A program made the position numbers and the translations under genes. Of a stretch of DNA of 64,000 nt, positions 43,401 through 51,163 are shown in pieces. This DNA comes from SCN-70-22 sp046327755 (GTDB lineage Bacteria > Gemmatimonadota > Gemmatimonadetes > Gemmatimonadales > Gemmatimonadaceae), in assembly GCA_046327755.1 (NCBI GenBank), contig JAXLXW010000013.1, positions 67,402 through 131,401 of the forward strand. Reading direction: 5' to 3'. Position 1 is the first letter of the stretch, and each line of letters begins with the position of its first letter. A model generated the notes under the pieces. The model was not told the origin of the DNA and searched no databases. It saw nothing but the letters and a program-made list of their open reading frames with translations.

Positions 43401-44135
43401 ATGGATGACCGCCGCTCCCAACACCTGTACGGCCTCGGCGTCGTTGCCGTCGCCCTCCTGCTCGGCCTCTTCTTCGTCTCCGGCGCGCTGAAGGACATCC
43501 GCAAGGGGAACGAGGAGGTCACGGTCACCGGCTCGGCCCGGCGACCGATCCGCTCGGATTTCGTCGTCTGGCGCTTCACGGTGAGCGTGCAGTCGTCGTC
43601 GATGGTGTCTGCCTCGCAGGAGCTGTCGCGCGGGACCGATCGCGTGCGCGCCTTCCTCAAGGAGCAGGGAGTCGCCGACTCGCTCCTCACGGTGAAGCCC
43701 GTGGAGGCGAGCGGGGTCTCCGAGACGCTCCCCGACGGGCGCGAGACCGGACGCGTGATCGCGACGCGGCTTTCCCAGGCGTTCGAGATCCGGAGCTACG
43801 ACGTGGATGGGGTCACCAAGGTCTCACAGCAGGCGAGCACGCTGATCGCCGAGGGGGTCCCGTTGCAGCCGTCGGCGCCCGAGTACCTCTACACCAAGCT
43901 CGGCGACATCCGCGCCGGCCTCCTCGAGGACGCCACCCGCGATGCGAAGCAGCGCGCCGAGGCGATCGCCAAGAGCACCGATCGCCGCGTGGGGGCCGTG
44001 CGCGATGCGCGCATGGGCGTCTTCCAGATCACGCCGCGCTTCTCGACCGAGATCTCGGACTACGGCGTGAGCGACGTCTCGAGCATCGAGAAGGACGTGA
44101 CCGCGGTGGTCCGCGCCACGTTCCAACTCAAGTAG
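43401..44135 (+). CDS. SIMPL (DUF541) domain protein
   Basis: 244 residues with an N-terminal membrane anchor (GLGVVAVALLLGLFFVSGAL) and a SIMPL domain: EEVTVTGSARRPIRSDFVVW, then LLEDATRDAKQRAEAIAKST and the usual C-terminal VTAVVRATFQL. SIMPL proteins are envelope proteins; bacterial examples form oligomeric channels or affect oxidative stress, but the role is not settled. It is flanked on both sides by the 8-bp spacer repeat. Confidence 0.9.
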   Translation: MDDRRSQHLYGLGVVAVALLLGLFFVSGALKDIRKGNEEVTVTGSARRPIRSDFVVWRFTVSVQSSSMVSASQELSRGTDRVRAFLKEQGVADSLLTVKPVEASGVSETLPDGRETGRVIATRLSQAFEIRSYDVDGVTKVSQQASTLIAEGVPLQPSAPEYLYTKLGDIRAGLLEDATRDAKQRAEAIAKSTDRRVGAVRDARMGVFQITPRFSTEISDYGVSDVSSIEKDVTAVVRATFQLK

Positions 44136-44138
44136 GGC

Positions 44139-44313
44139 AGAAGACGGGAAGACGAGGGAGTTCCCAAGAGCGCGACACGGAGGCTCACAGAGGAATCACG
44201 GAGGTGCACGGAGGAGATCGGCGCGACGCCGCATGCCTCAGTGTACCTCTGTGCTGCCTCCGTGAACCTCTGTGTGCTGCTTTTGTTTTCTAACTACCTC
44301 GTCTTCTCGCGCT
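44139..44313. repeat. composite palindromic spacer element, copy A
   Basis: A nested inverted repeat fills the whole gap between the converging SIMPL and PAS-kinase genes. The outer arms are (G)AAGACGA words (44139-44160 and 44297-44311, opposite orientation). The inner arms are CACGGAGG/CACAGAGG words (about 44175-44216 and 44238-44277). A TTTTGTTTT run follows the inner right arm. Closely related to copy B at 50977-51155. Confidence 0.88.
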
Positions 44314-46287
44314 CTATCCCCGCGCGCGTTCCGCCGCAGCGCGCAGGACGCCCGAGAGTTCCTCGACCCGAAATGGCTTCTGGATGCACGCCGTGACGAA
44401 GCCCGGCGTGAAGCGGCCGCAGACCTCGGACTCGCTGAAGCCGGACATGAGGACGATGGGGAGGTCGGTGTCGTGGGCCCGGATGGCGGCGACGAGGTCT
44501 TCGCCGCCCATGCGGGGCATGGTGAGGTCGACGACCGCCAGGCGCACGGCGGCCCGGTCGCGGCGGTAGGCGTCGAGCGCCTCGATGCCGTCGTGGGCGA
44601 CGCGGACGTCGTAGCCGTGGCGCTCGAGCATGGCGCGGGCGACGTCGCAGACGGTGGGGTCGTCGTCGACGAGGAGTGCGAGACCGCTCCCCTGCGGCGG
44701 GGTGGCGGTGAGGCGCTGGACGGCGTCAGTGCGGCTGGCGGGGGGCGGGGCGACGGGGAGGAAGACGCGGATGGCGGTCCCCTCGCCCGGGGTGCTGTCG
44801 ACCGTGATGGTGCCGCGGTGCCCGCGGACGATGCCTAACGTCGCGGCGAGTCCCAGCCCGCGTCCCGTGAACTTGGTGGAGAAGAACGGGTCGAAGATCC
44901 GCTCCATCGTCTCCGGCGTCATCCCGATCCCGGTATCGCGCACCTCGACGAAGGCGTAGACCCCTTCTTCCAGCTCGTAGTCGAGATAGGGCGATTCGAG
45001 CGACTCGCGATCGCACCATCGCACCCCGGTGCGGAGCGCGATCGTCCCGTTCTGGCCGGCCAGCGCGTCGGAGGCGTTGGTGATGAGGTTCATCACCACC
45101 TGGCGCAGCTGCGTCCCGTCGGCCTCGACCTGCGGGACGTCGTGCCCGAAGTCGAACTGCAGAGCAGCGCGCTTGGAGATGGCCGACTGGAGGAGGTGGG
45201 CCATCTCCTGCACCATGGCCGAGAGGTCGAGCGGCTTGACCAGGAAGCGCCCGCGCCCGCTGTAGGCAAGCATCTGCTTGGTGAGGTCGGCGGCGCGCAA
45301 CGCCGCCGTCTCGATGTCCTTCAGCAATTCATGCAGCTCGGAGTCCGGGGCGACGTCCATCAACCCGAGCGAGGCGTTGCCGAGGATCCCGACGAGGAGG
45401 TTGTTGAAGTCGTGGGCAATTCCGCCCGCGAGGACGCCGAGGCTTTCCAGCTTCTGCGCGTGCTGCATCTGCGCCTCGAGGCGCTTGCGCTCGGTGATGT
45501 CCTGCCCGCTGGCGATGACGCCTAACGGCTTGCCGTGCATGTCGAGGAGGCGCGTCACCGTCCAGAGCACGGTGCGGGCGTCGCCGGTGCGGGAGACGAT
45601 GGTGTCCTCGCGCGGACGCGGCGTGTCGCCGGCCAGGACGCGGATCACCTCGTGGCGCATGGCTTCGCGTCGCGCCACGTCGCCAAGAAGGGAGAAGTAG
45701 TCGCGCCCCAGCACCTCGCGCCGCGCGTAGCCAAAGAGGCGCTCGGCCTCGCGGTTCCACTCGAAGACCATGCCGTCGGGTGCAATTCCCACCAGCACGC
45801 TCCCCGTGGTCTCGACGAGCGACCGGTAGCGGTGCTCGCTGGCGAGGAGCGCCTGCTCCGCGCTCCGCCGCTCCGTGACGTCGCGCACGAAGACGTAGCC
45901 GCGCTCCGTCCCCTCGGCGTCGCGGAAGGTCGTTGCCGTCAGCTCGGCCTCGAAGGGGGCGCCGTCGTGGCGGCGGAGCGTGAGCATCCCCGAGAAGGCC
46001 CCGGTCCGTCGCAACGTCGCCGCAGCGGCGAGGCGGCGCTCGTCCGACTGGTCGAGGAGCGATCGCGTCGTGCAGCCGAGCAGTTCGGAGGGTTCACAGA
46101 GGAAGAGCTTCCCCGCGGCGTCGTTGGCGGCGAGGATCTCCCCCTGCGACGAGACGAGGAGGATGGCCTCCAGCGAGTGATCGAAGATCGCGCGCAGGTG
46201 GGTGGCGTCCAGCGCCGGCACGTCCCGCGGCGTCACCATCGACGCGAGGGCATGCTGGGCGGTCGTTTCTTCCTCCGGACGGACCAT
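44314..46287 (-). CDS. PAS-PAS-kinase-REC hybrid sensor kinase
   Basis: 657 residues, no membrane helix. Two PAS domains (LRAIFDHSLEAILLVSSQGE; and YRSLVETTGSVLVGIAPDGM with SRTGDARTVLWTVTRLLD), HisKA with LAGGIAHDFNNLLVGI, HATPase (NLITNASDALAGQNG, GRGLGLAATLGIVRGH), then a receiver (LALLVDDDPTVCDVARAML, VVDLTMPRMGG). Start ATG 46287 preceded by AGGAG on the minus strand; further upstream the open frame has no family sequence. An orphan hybrid, possibly feeding a distant Hpt or the one at 23771. It ends right at the composite palindromic spacer. Confidence 0.92.
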   Translation of the reverse strand: MVRPEEETTAQHALASMVTPRDVPALDATHLRAIFDHSLEAILLVSSQGEILAANDAAGKLFLCEPSELLGCTTRSLLDQSDERRLAAAATLRRTGAFSGMLTLRRHDGAPFEAELTATTFRDAEGTERGYVFVRDVTERRSAEQALLASEHRYRSLVETTGSVLVGIAPDGMVFEWNREAERLFGYARREVLGRDYFSLLGDVARREAMRHEVIRVLAGDTPRPREDTIVSRTGDARTVLWTVTRLLDMHGKPLGVIASGQDITERKRLEAQMQHAQKLESLGVLAGGIAHDFNNLLVGILGNASLGLMDVAPDSELHELLKDIETAALRAADLTKQMLAYSGRGRFLVKPLDLSAMVQEMAHLLQSAISKRAALQFDFGHDVPQVEADGTQLRQVVMNLITNASDALAGQNGTIALRTGVRWCDRESLESPYLDYELEEGVYAFVEVRDTGIGMTPETMERIFDPFFSTKFTGRGLGLAATLGIVRGHRGTITVDSTPGEGTAIRVFLPVAPPPASRTDAVQRLTATPPQGSGLALLVDDDPTVCDVARAMLERHGYDVRVAHDGIEALDAYRRDRAAVRLAVVDLTMPRMGGEDLVAAIRAHDTDLPIVLMSGFSESEVCGRFTPGFVTACIQKPFRVEELSGVLRAAAERARG

Positions 46288-46569
46288 GGCTCCTGGTACG
46301 GGGCGGGGGCGAACGGGTGGACGCGCGCGAGCGGTGGGTGAACTCGCTCTAATTGACGGGTGGGCGGCGACGGCAGTCACAATCTTCCGCGTGGCCGGCG
46401 GCAAGCTTTGCCGCCCGCCTCGTGAGCCTTCACCGTCCCCGTCCATCCCCTCACCGCGCCGGACTGGCCCTGTGGGGCCGGCGCCCGTAACCTTTGGCGC
46501 CACTTCACCCTCCGCGCCCGACAGCTGCCACCGGCAGCGGTGGGGCGTCTTCCCGTGGATAACCCCGAC

Positions 46570-47427
46570 ATGGCCGTTGCCCCGCTCGTCCTCGCCTTCC
46601 ACGCTGCTGTGACGCTCGCCGGCGGGGAGTGCCGCCCCCCGAAGGACAGCTCAGACGCCAAGCTCCTCGCCTTCTACGCCGCGCCGATCGCCTTCTCCCC
46701 CGCGGGAAACGCCGAGCGACTGGCGCCGGGGGCGGTGCGCCTCTCCTTCGACCTCACCTACGTCCCCAAGCCGTCGGCCGACATCCAGCGGGCGTCATAC
46801 TGCAACCGGAAGAGCGAGAACTCCGACCTCGCCCCGATCTTCCCGCGCCCGCGCGTGGCGGTCGGGCTCCCCGGTGGGTTGTATGTCGAAGGGAGCTATC
46901 TCCCCCCGGTGACGGTCATGGACGCGACCCCCAACCTCGGCTCGCTGGCGCTGGGGTGGGTGCGTTCGGTCAAGCGCAGCGCGCAGGGCGGGGAGACCTG
47001 GGTCGGGCTCCGGGCGCATGCAACGTTCGGGAAGGTGAACGGCCCGATCACCTGCTCGGCGGATGCGATCCAGACCAGCTCGGCGGCCAAGGCCTGCTAC
47101 GGGACCGAGCCCTCGGACGACACGTACAAGCCCAACATGACCGGGGTGGAGGGGATCCTCGGGATGCGGGGCGCCGGGAAGCTCTCCGGCTACGTCGGGG
47201 CCGGCTACACGTCCATCAAGCCGCGCTTCCAGGTGCACTTCCAGCCGCAAGGCGGGGCGCTCGACGACACCAACGTCCTCCTCGACGACTCGCGCATCGC
47301 GGCGTTCGCCGGTGGATCGTATCGCATCGCGGCGCGGGCGTCGCTCACCGCCGAGCTGTACTCGGTGCCGAAGGACGTGACGACCTTTCGGGTGGGGGGG
47401 AGCTGGCGGCTGCGCGGGGGGAACTGA
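46570..47427 (+). CDS. probable outer-membrane beta-barrel protein
   Basis: 285 residues. Short signal sequence (MAVAPLVLAFHAAVTLAGGE) followed by alternating beta-strand sequence (GLPGGLYVEGSYLPPVTV; VGLRAHATFGKVNG; GYVGAGYTSIKPRFQVHF) and an aromatic-containing end strand (TTFRVGGSWRLRGGN). Two cysteines flank a central loop. The composition suggests a 10-14 strand barrel. I do not recognise a named family. The spacer 46288-46569 ahead of it, shared with the divergent kinase gene, holds no clear signal. Confidence 0.65.
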   Translation: MAVAPLVLAFHAAVTLAGGECRPPKDSSDAKLLAFYAAPIAFSPAGNAERLAPGAVRLSFDLTYVPKPSADIQRASYCNRKSENSDLAPIFPRPRVAVGLPGGLYVEGSYLPPVTVMDATPNLGSLALGWVRSVKRSAQGGETWVGLRAHATFGKVNGPITCSADAIQTSSAAKACYGTEPSDDTYKPNMTGVEGILGMRGAGKLSGYVGAGYTSIKPRFQVHFQPQGGALDDTNVLLDDSRIAAFAGGSYRIAARASLTAELYSVPKDVTTFRVGGSWRLRGGN

Positions 47428-47468
47428 GAAGGCGAGAGCTGGAGGTAGGTCGAAAGCAAAAGGCGTTA

Positions 47469-47559
47469 CCACGGAGGGAAGCGGAGACACGGAGGGCACG
47501 GGATGAGATCGCCGCAGCGATCGTCCCCGTGCCCTCCGTGTCTCCGTGCACCCTCCGTG
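47469..47559. repeat. inverted repeat built of CACGGAGG words
   Basis: The left arm (47469-47502) and right arm (47525-47559) share a 21-bp perfectly complementary inner stem and a weaker outer part. The arms are runs of ACACGGAGGG and close to those of composite copies A and B, but the AAGACGA outer module is missing. It lies between two plus-strand genes. Confidence 0.82.
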
Positions 47560-47676
47560 TTGAAGGCAGTTGCCGTTGCGATGTCCGAGCGTCGCTTTCG
47601 TGGTGACGTCGGGCGCGATTGACGGCGCGCAGGGGCCCCTCTACGCTTTGTGATCGACTCCCTCACTCCCCAGGTC

Positions 47677-48882
47677 ATGGCCCGACACGCTCTTGCTCTC
47701 GTTGTCGCTGAGTTGACGCTGGTCACGGCGGCGTTTCTGCCACATGGGACACCGGCGCCGATGCCGGTTGCGCCGGCCGCTCGCGTGGCGCCGCCGACGA
47801 AGGACTACCTCGTCTACACCGTCGCCGAATCGGCGGATCAGCTCGCGCTCGTGCGCTTCGGGCCCAAGGGGATCGCGATCGAGCGGCAGCAGAAGGTCGG
47901 GATGATGCCGACCGAGATCAACGGGCCGCACGGGATCACCGTCTCGCCGGACGGGCAGTTCTACTACATCAGCATCGCGCACGGGACTCCGTACGGGACG
48001 TTCTGGAAGTACCGCACGTCCAACGACGAGGCGGTCGCGCGAGTGACGCTGGGGAACTTCCCCGCCACGGTGCAGACCACGCCGGACGGCGCGCTCGCCT
48101 TCGTGGTGAACTTCAACCTGCATGGCGACATGGTCCCGTCGTCGGTGAGCGTCGTCTCCACCGACGAGATGGTCGAGATCGCCCGCATCCAGACGTGCAC
48201 GATGCCGCACGGCTCGCGCGTGAACGCCGCGGGGACGCAGCAGTACTCGGCGTGCATGATGGATGACATGCTGGTGGAGATCGACACGCGTGCGCTCGAG
48301 GTGTCGCGCCACTTCCTCGTCGCCAAGGGGAAGGAAATGGGGATGCGCGGGGCGCCGGGGACGATGTCGCATAACGAGCACGCGGGGCATGGCGCCGCGG
48401 CGTCGCACGACTCGGTGATGGCCAATGCGGCCAACGTGCAGTGCTCGCCGACGTGGGCGCAGCCGAGTGCCGACGGGCGCAAGATCTACGTGGCGTGCAA
48501 CAAGTCGAGCGAGATCGTCGAGGTCGACGCCGGGACGTGGACCATGTCGCGCCGCTGGGCGGCGGGCGAGGGGGTGTACAACCTCGCCGTTTCACCCGAG
48601 GGGAAGTACCTCGTGGCGACCAACAAGCGCGGCAAGTCGATCTCCGTCTACGACCTGGCGACGGCGAAGGAGGTGGCGCGCATTCCCACGCTCAAGGGGG
48701 TCGTGCACGGCGTCGTCGTCTCCCCCGATTCGCGCTACGCCTTCGTGACGGAAGAAGGGCGGGGGTCGGAGGCGGGGATTCTCGAGGTCTTCGACCTGGG
48801 CTCCTTCACCAGCGTGGCCACGCTCGAACTGGGACAGCAGGCGGCGGGGATAGATTTCTTCCGCATGGAGCCGGCGAAGTAA
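47677..48882 (+). CDS. YncE-like beta-propeller protein
   Basis: 401 residues with a possible signal segment (ALALVVAELTLVTAAFLPHG). Repeated propeller blades with GITVSPDGQFYYIS, VQTTPDGALAFVVNF, AQPSADGRKIYVACN, LAVSPEGKYLVATN and VVVSPDSRYAFVTEE match YncE/surface-layer-like seven-bladed propellers, which are secreted binding or scaffold proteins. A His-rich loop (MSHNEHAGHGAAASH, near residue 230) could bind metal. The start at ATG 47677 is preferred over GTG 47650. Confidence 0.82.
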   Translation: MARHALALVVAELTLVTAAFLPHGTPAPMPVAPAARVAPPTKDYLVYTVAESADQLALVRFGPKGIAIERQQKVGMMPTEINGPHGITVSPDGQFYYISIAHGTPYGTFWKYRTSNDEAVARVTLGNFPATVQTTPDGALAFVVNFNLHGDMVPSSVSVVSTDEMVEIARIQTCTMPHGSRVNAAGTQQYSACMMDDMLVEIDTRALEVSRHFLVAKGKEMGMRGAPGTMSHNEHAGHGAAASHDSVMANAANVQCSPTWAQPSADGRKIYVACNKSSEIVEVDAGTWTMSRRWAAGEGVYNLAVSPEGKYLVATNKRGKSISVYDLATAKEVARIPTLKGVVHGVVVSPDSRYAFVTEEGRGSEAGILEVFDLGSFTSVATLELGQQAAGIDFFRMEPAK

Positions 48883-48951
48883 GGGTGCCCGGGTGGAACG
48901 GGCGTCTTTGACGCGTGTAGCCTTTCAGATCCGGGGAGAGAGGAGTCTTTT

Positions 48952-50973
48952 GTGACGTCTGTGAGACAGTGGGTCATCGTCGGCGCGGTGGCGCTCGCCG
49001 CCTGCTCGGGGGACAAGACGCCGACGGAGCCCAACACGCCGGGGCCGGTCGCCTTCGTCAACATCGCCGTCGTGAGTTCGTCGATGGTGGTCGGGGCGAC
49101 GCAGCAGATGACCGCGGCGCTGTACGACAAGGACGGGAAGGCGGTGACTTCGTCCTCGGTCACGTGGAGTGCCGCCCCCACCTCGGTCGGGACGATCTCG
49201 GCGAGCGGTGTGCTGTCGGCGGTGGCCCCCGGGACGGTGAAGGTGACGGCGACGTCGGGCGCGCTGACCTCGTCTGCCGACGTGGTGGTCGACGCCAATC
49301 CGTGCACGTCGCCGATCACGATGACGGCGGGGCAGGTGAAGACCTTCTCCGGCGGCGCGACCGTTTCGTGCATCACGCTGGCCGCCTCGGCCGGGGCAAG
49401 CGACTACGTCGTGATCGCGACGAACACGCGCCCGATCCAGGATGACGTGCTGCAGTACAGCGTGTCGTTGCAGCAGGCGGCTGGGCTGGAGGCGCTCCCC
49501 TCGTCGGTCTCGCTCGCCGCGCTGACCTCGCCGGCGGTGCAGGCGCAACTCGACCCGCGCCTCCTCGTCGAGCAGCAGGAGGCGGCGCGCGTCGACGGGT
49601 TGCACGAGCGGCTGCGCGGTTACGAGCGCGCGTGGGTGGGGCCGGTGGTGCAGTCGGTGGCACGGACGAGCGCGACGGCGACGCCGGCGCGTGCGCAGCA
49701 GTCGGTGGCGCTGGCGGTGCAGGCGGTGGGCGACACGATCACCTATCGCGTCCCGAACCTCAACACGGGGAAGGACATCTGCAAGGACTTCATCGCCATC
49801 AAGGCGGTCGTGCGGGCGCTGTCGTCGCGGGCCACGATCGTCGAGGACGTCGCCGCGCCGAGCGGCGGATTCACGACGACCGACTACAACGCGATTGCCT
49901 CCGAGTTCGACAACCTGATCTATCCCGCCGACACGTCGTGGTTCGGGAAGCCGACCGACATCAACAGCGACGGGCGCGTCACGATCCTCTATACCCCCGA
50001 GGTCAACAAGATCACGCCGCCCGGGTCGGCGGGCTTCACGGCGGGGTTCTTCTTCGGGTCGGACCTGATCAAGAAGGCGGAGTATCCCACGACGAACGAC
50101 TGCCGCAACCAGACCAACGAGCAGGAGATCTTCTACGTCCTGAGCCCTGACCCGGCGGGGACGTTCAACAACGTGCGGACGACCGTGACGGTGCGGCAGG
50201 GGACGCGCGGCGTCATTGCGCACGAGTTCCAGCACATGATCAACCAGGGGGTGCGCCAGTACAACCCGGCCGTCGAGGCGCTGGAGACGTTCTGGCTCAA
50301 CGAGGGGCTGTCGCACCTGGCGGAGGAGTTCGTGGGGCGCGCCTTGTTAGGCGTGGGCGACTTCCAGCGCCTGACCTACAACCAGGTCAACCCGACCCCC
50401 AACTCGGCCAACGACTACAACGCCTTCTTCCGCCAGAACCTGGTGCGCTTCCAGCGCTGGATGGTGCGCCCCGACACCGCGGCGCCGATCAGCGTCCAGA
50501 ACCGCGCCCAACTCGCCCCGCGCGGCGCCAGCTGGGCGCTCCTGCGCTACGTGATCGACCAGTACTCCAACGGCTCGGCGCGCACCTTCACCAAGGCGCT
50601 CGCCGCCGGCCCGCAAACCGACGTCGCCAACCTCCTCGCCCGCGCCCCCGGCGTGCAGTTCAACCAGATGATCACCGGCTGGCTGGTGGCCAACTACGCC
50701 GACGGCCTGACGATCAATGGGTTGGGGTCCAAGTACGGCTACTCCAGCTGGAACATGCGGGACGCGATGACCGGCTCCAACGGCGGAACCTTCCCCCTCC
50801 TCGTCACCCCGCTCCCCGGGACCTTCTCCGGCCAGGCGATGTCGAGCTCCGGCTCCTACTACCGCCTGACGAGAACCACCAACTCGCCCCAGGTGCAAGT
50901 GAAGGTGCAGGCGCCGGGTGGGGCGAACCTCAGCAACGACTATTCGACTGTGGTCGTGTTGCGAGTCCAGTAG
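48952..50973 (+). CDS. Ig-like lipoprotein with HExxH metalloprotease domain
   Basis: 673 residues from GTG 48952 after GAGAGAGGAG. Lipobox ALAAC, a BIG2-type Ig-like domain (about 30-120: VVGATQQMTAALYDKDGKAV, SVTWSAAPTSVGTISASGVL), then a metalloprotease domain with H424EFQH428 and Glu451 in WLNEGLSHLAEE, a gluzincin-like pattern reminiscent of M30 peptidases. A conserved-looking DINSDGRVTILYTPEVNK block precedes the active site. It is likely surface- or periplasm-exposed. Family naming rests on motif recall only. Confidence 0.8.
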   Translation: MTSVRQWVIVGAVALAACSGDKTPTEPNTPGPVAFVNIAVVSSSMVVGATQQMTAALYDKDGKAVTSSSVTWSAAPTSVGTISASGVLSAVAPGTVKVTATSGALTSSADVVVDANPCTSPITMTAGQVKTFSGGATVSCITLAASAGASDYVVIATNTRPIQDDVLQYSVSLQQAAGLEALPSSVSLAALTSPAVQAQLDPRLLVEQQEAARVDGLHERLRGYERAWVGPVVQSVARTSATATPARAQQSVALAVQAVGDTITYRVPNLNTGKDICKDFIAIKAVVRALSSRATIVEDVAAPSGGFTTTDYNAIASEFDNLIYPADTSWFGKPTDINSDGRVTILYTPEVNKITPPGSAGFTAGFFFGSDLIKKAEYPTTNDCRNQTNEQEIFYVLSPDPAGTFNNVRTTVTVRQGTRGVIAHEFQHMINQGVRQYNPAVEALETFWLNEGLSHLAEEFVGRALLGVGDFQRLTYNQVNPTPNSANDYNAFFRQNLVRFQRWMVRPDTAAPISVQNRAQLAPRGASWALLRYVIDQYSNGSARTFTKALAAGPQTDVANLLARAPGVQFNQMITGWLVANYADGLTINGLGSKYGYSSWNMRDAMTGSNGGTFPLLVTPLPGTFSGQAMSSSGSYYRLTRTTNSPQVQVKVQAPGGANLSNDYSTVVVLRVQ

Positions 50974-50976
50974 TCC

Positions 50977-51155
50977 AGAAGACGAGAAGACGCGGGAGCT
51001 CAAGAGCAAGCGCTAAACACGGAGGTTCACGGAGGACTCGCGGAGGTTCACGGAGGACTGCGGCGGTTGCGCTGCCTTCCTCCGTGTACCTCCGTGCCAC
51101 CTCTGTGAACCTCCGTGTCTCGCTTTGTAGTTGTTGTGCTCTCGTCCTCTCGTCT
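50977..51155. repeat. composite palindromic spacer element, copy B
   Basis: The outer arms are AGAAGACGAG words (from 50977) and the inverse CTCTCGTCCTCTCG (51139-51152). The inner arms are CACGGAGGTTCA words (51017-51058) and the inverse TCCGTGTACCTCCGTG series (51080-51119). The first 20 bases of the inner stem differ at one position. It fills the gap between the converging metalloprotease and FtsX-permease genes. Order and words match copy A at 44139-44313. Confidence 0.9.
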
Positions 51156-51163
51156 ACTGTCGA

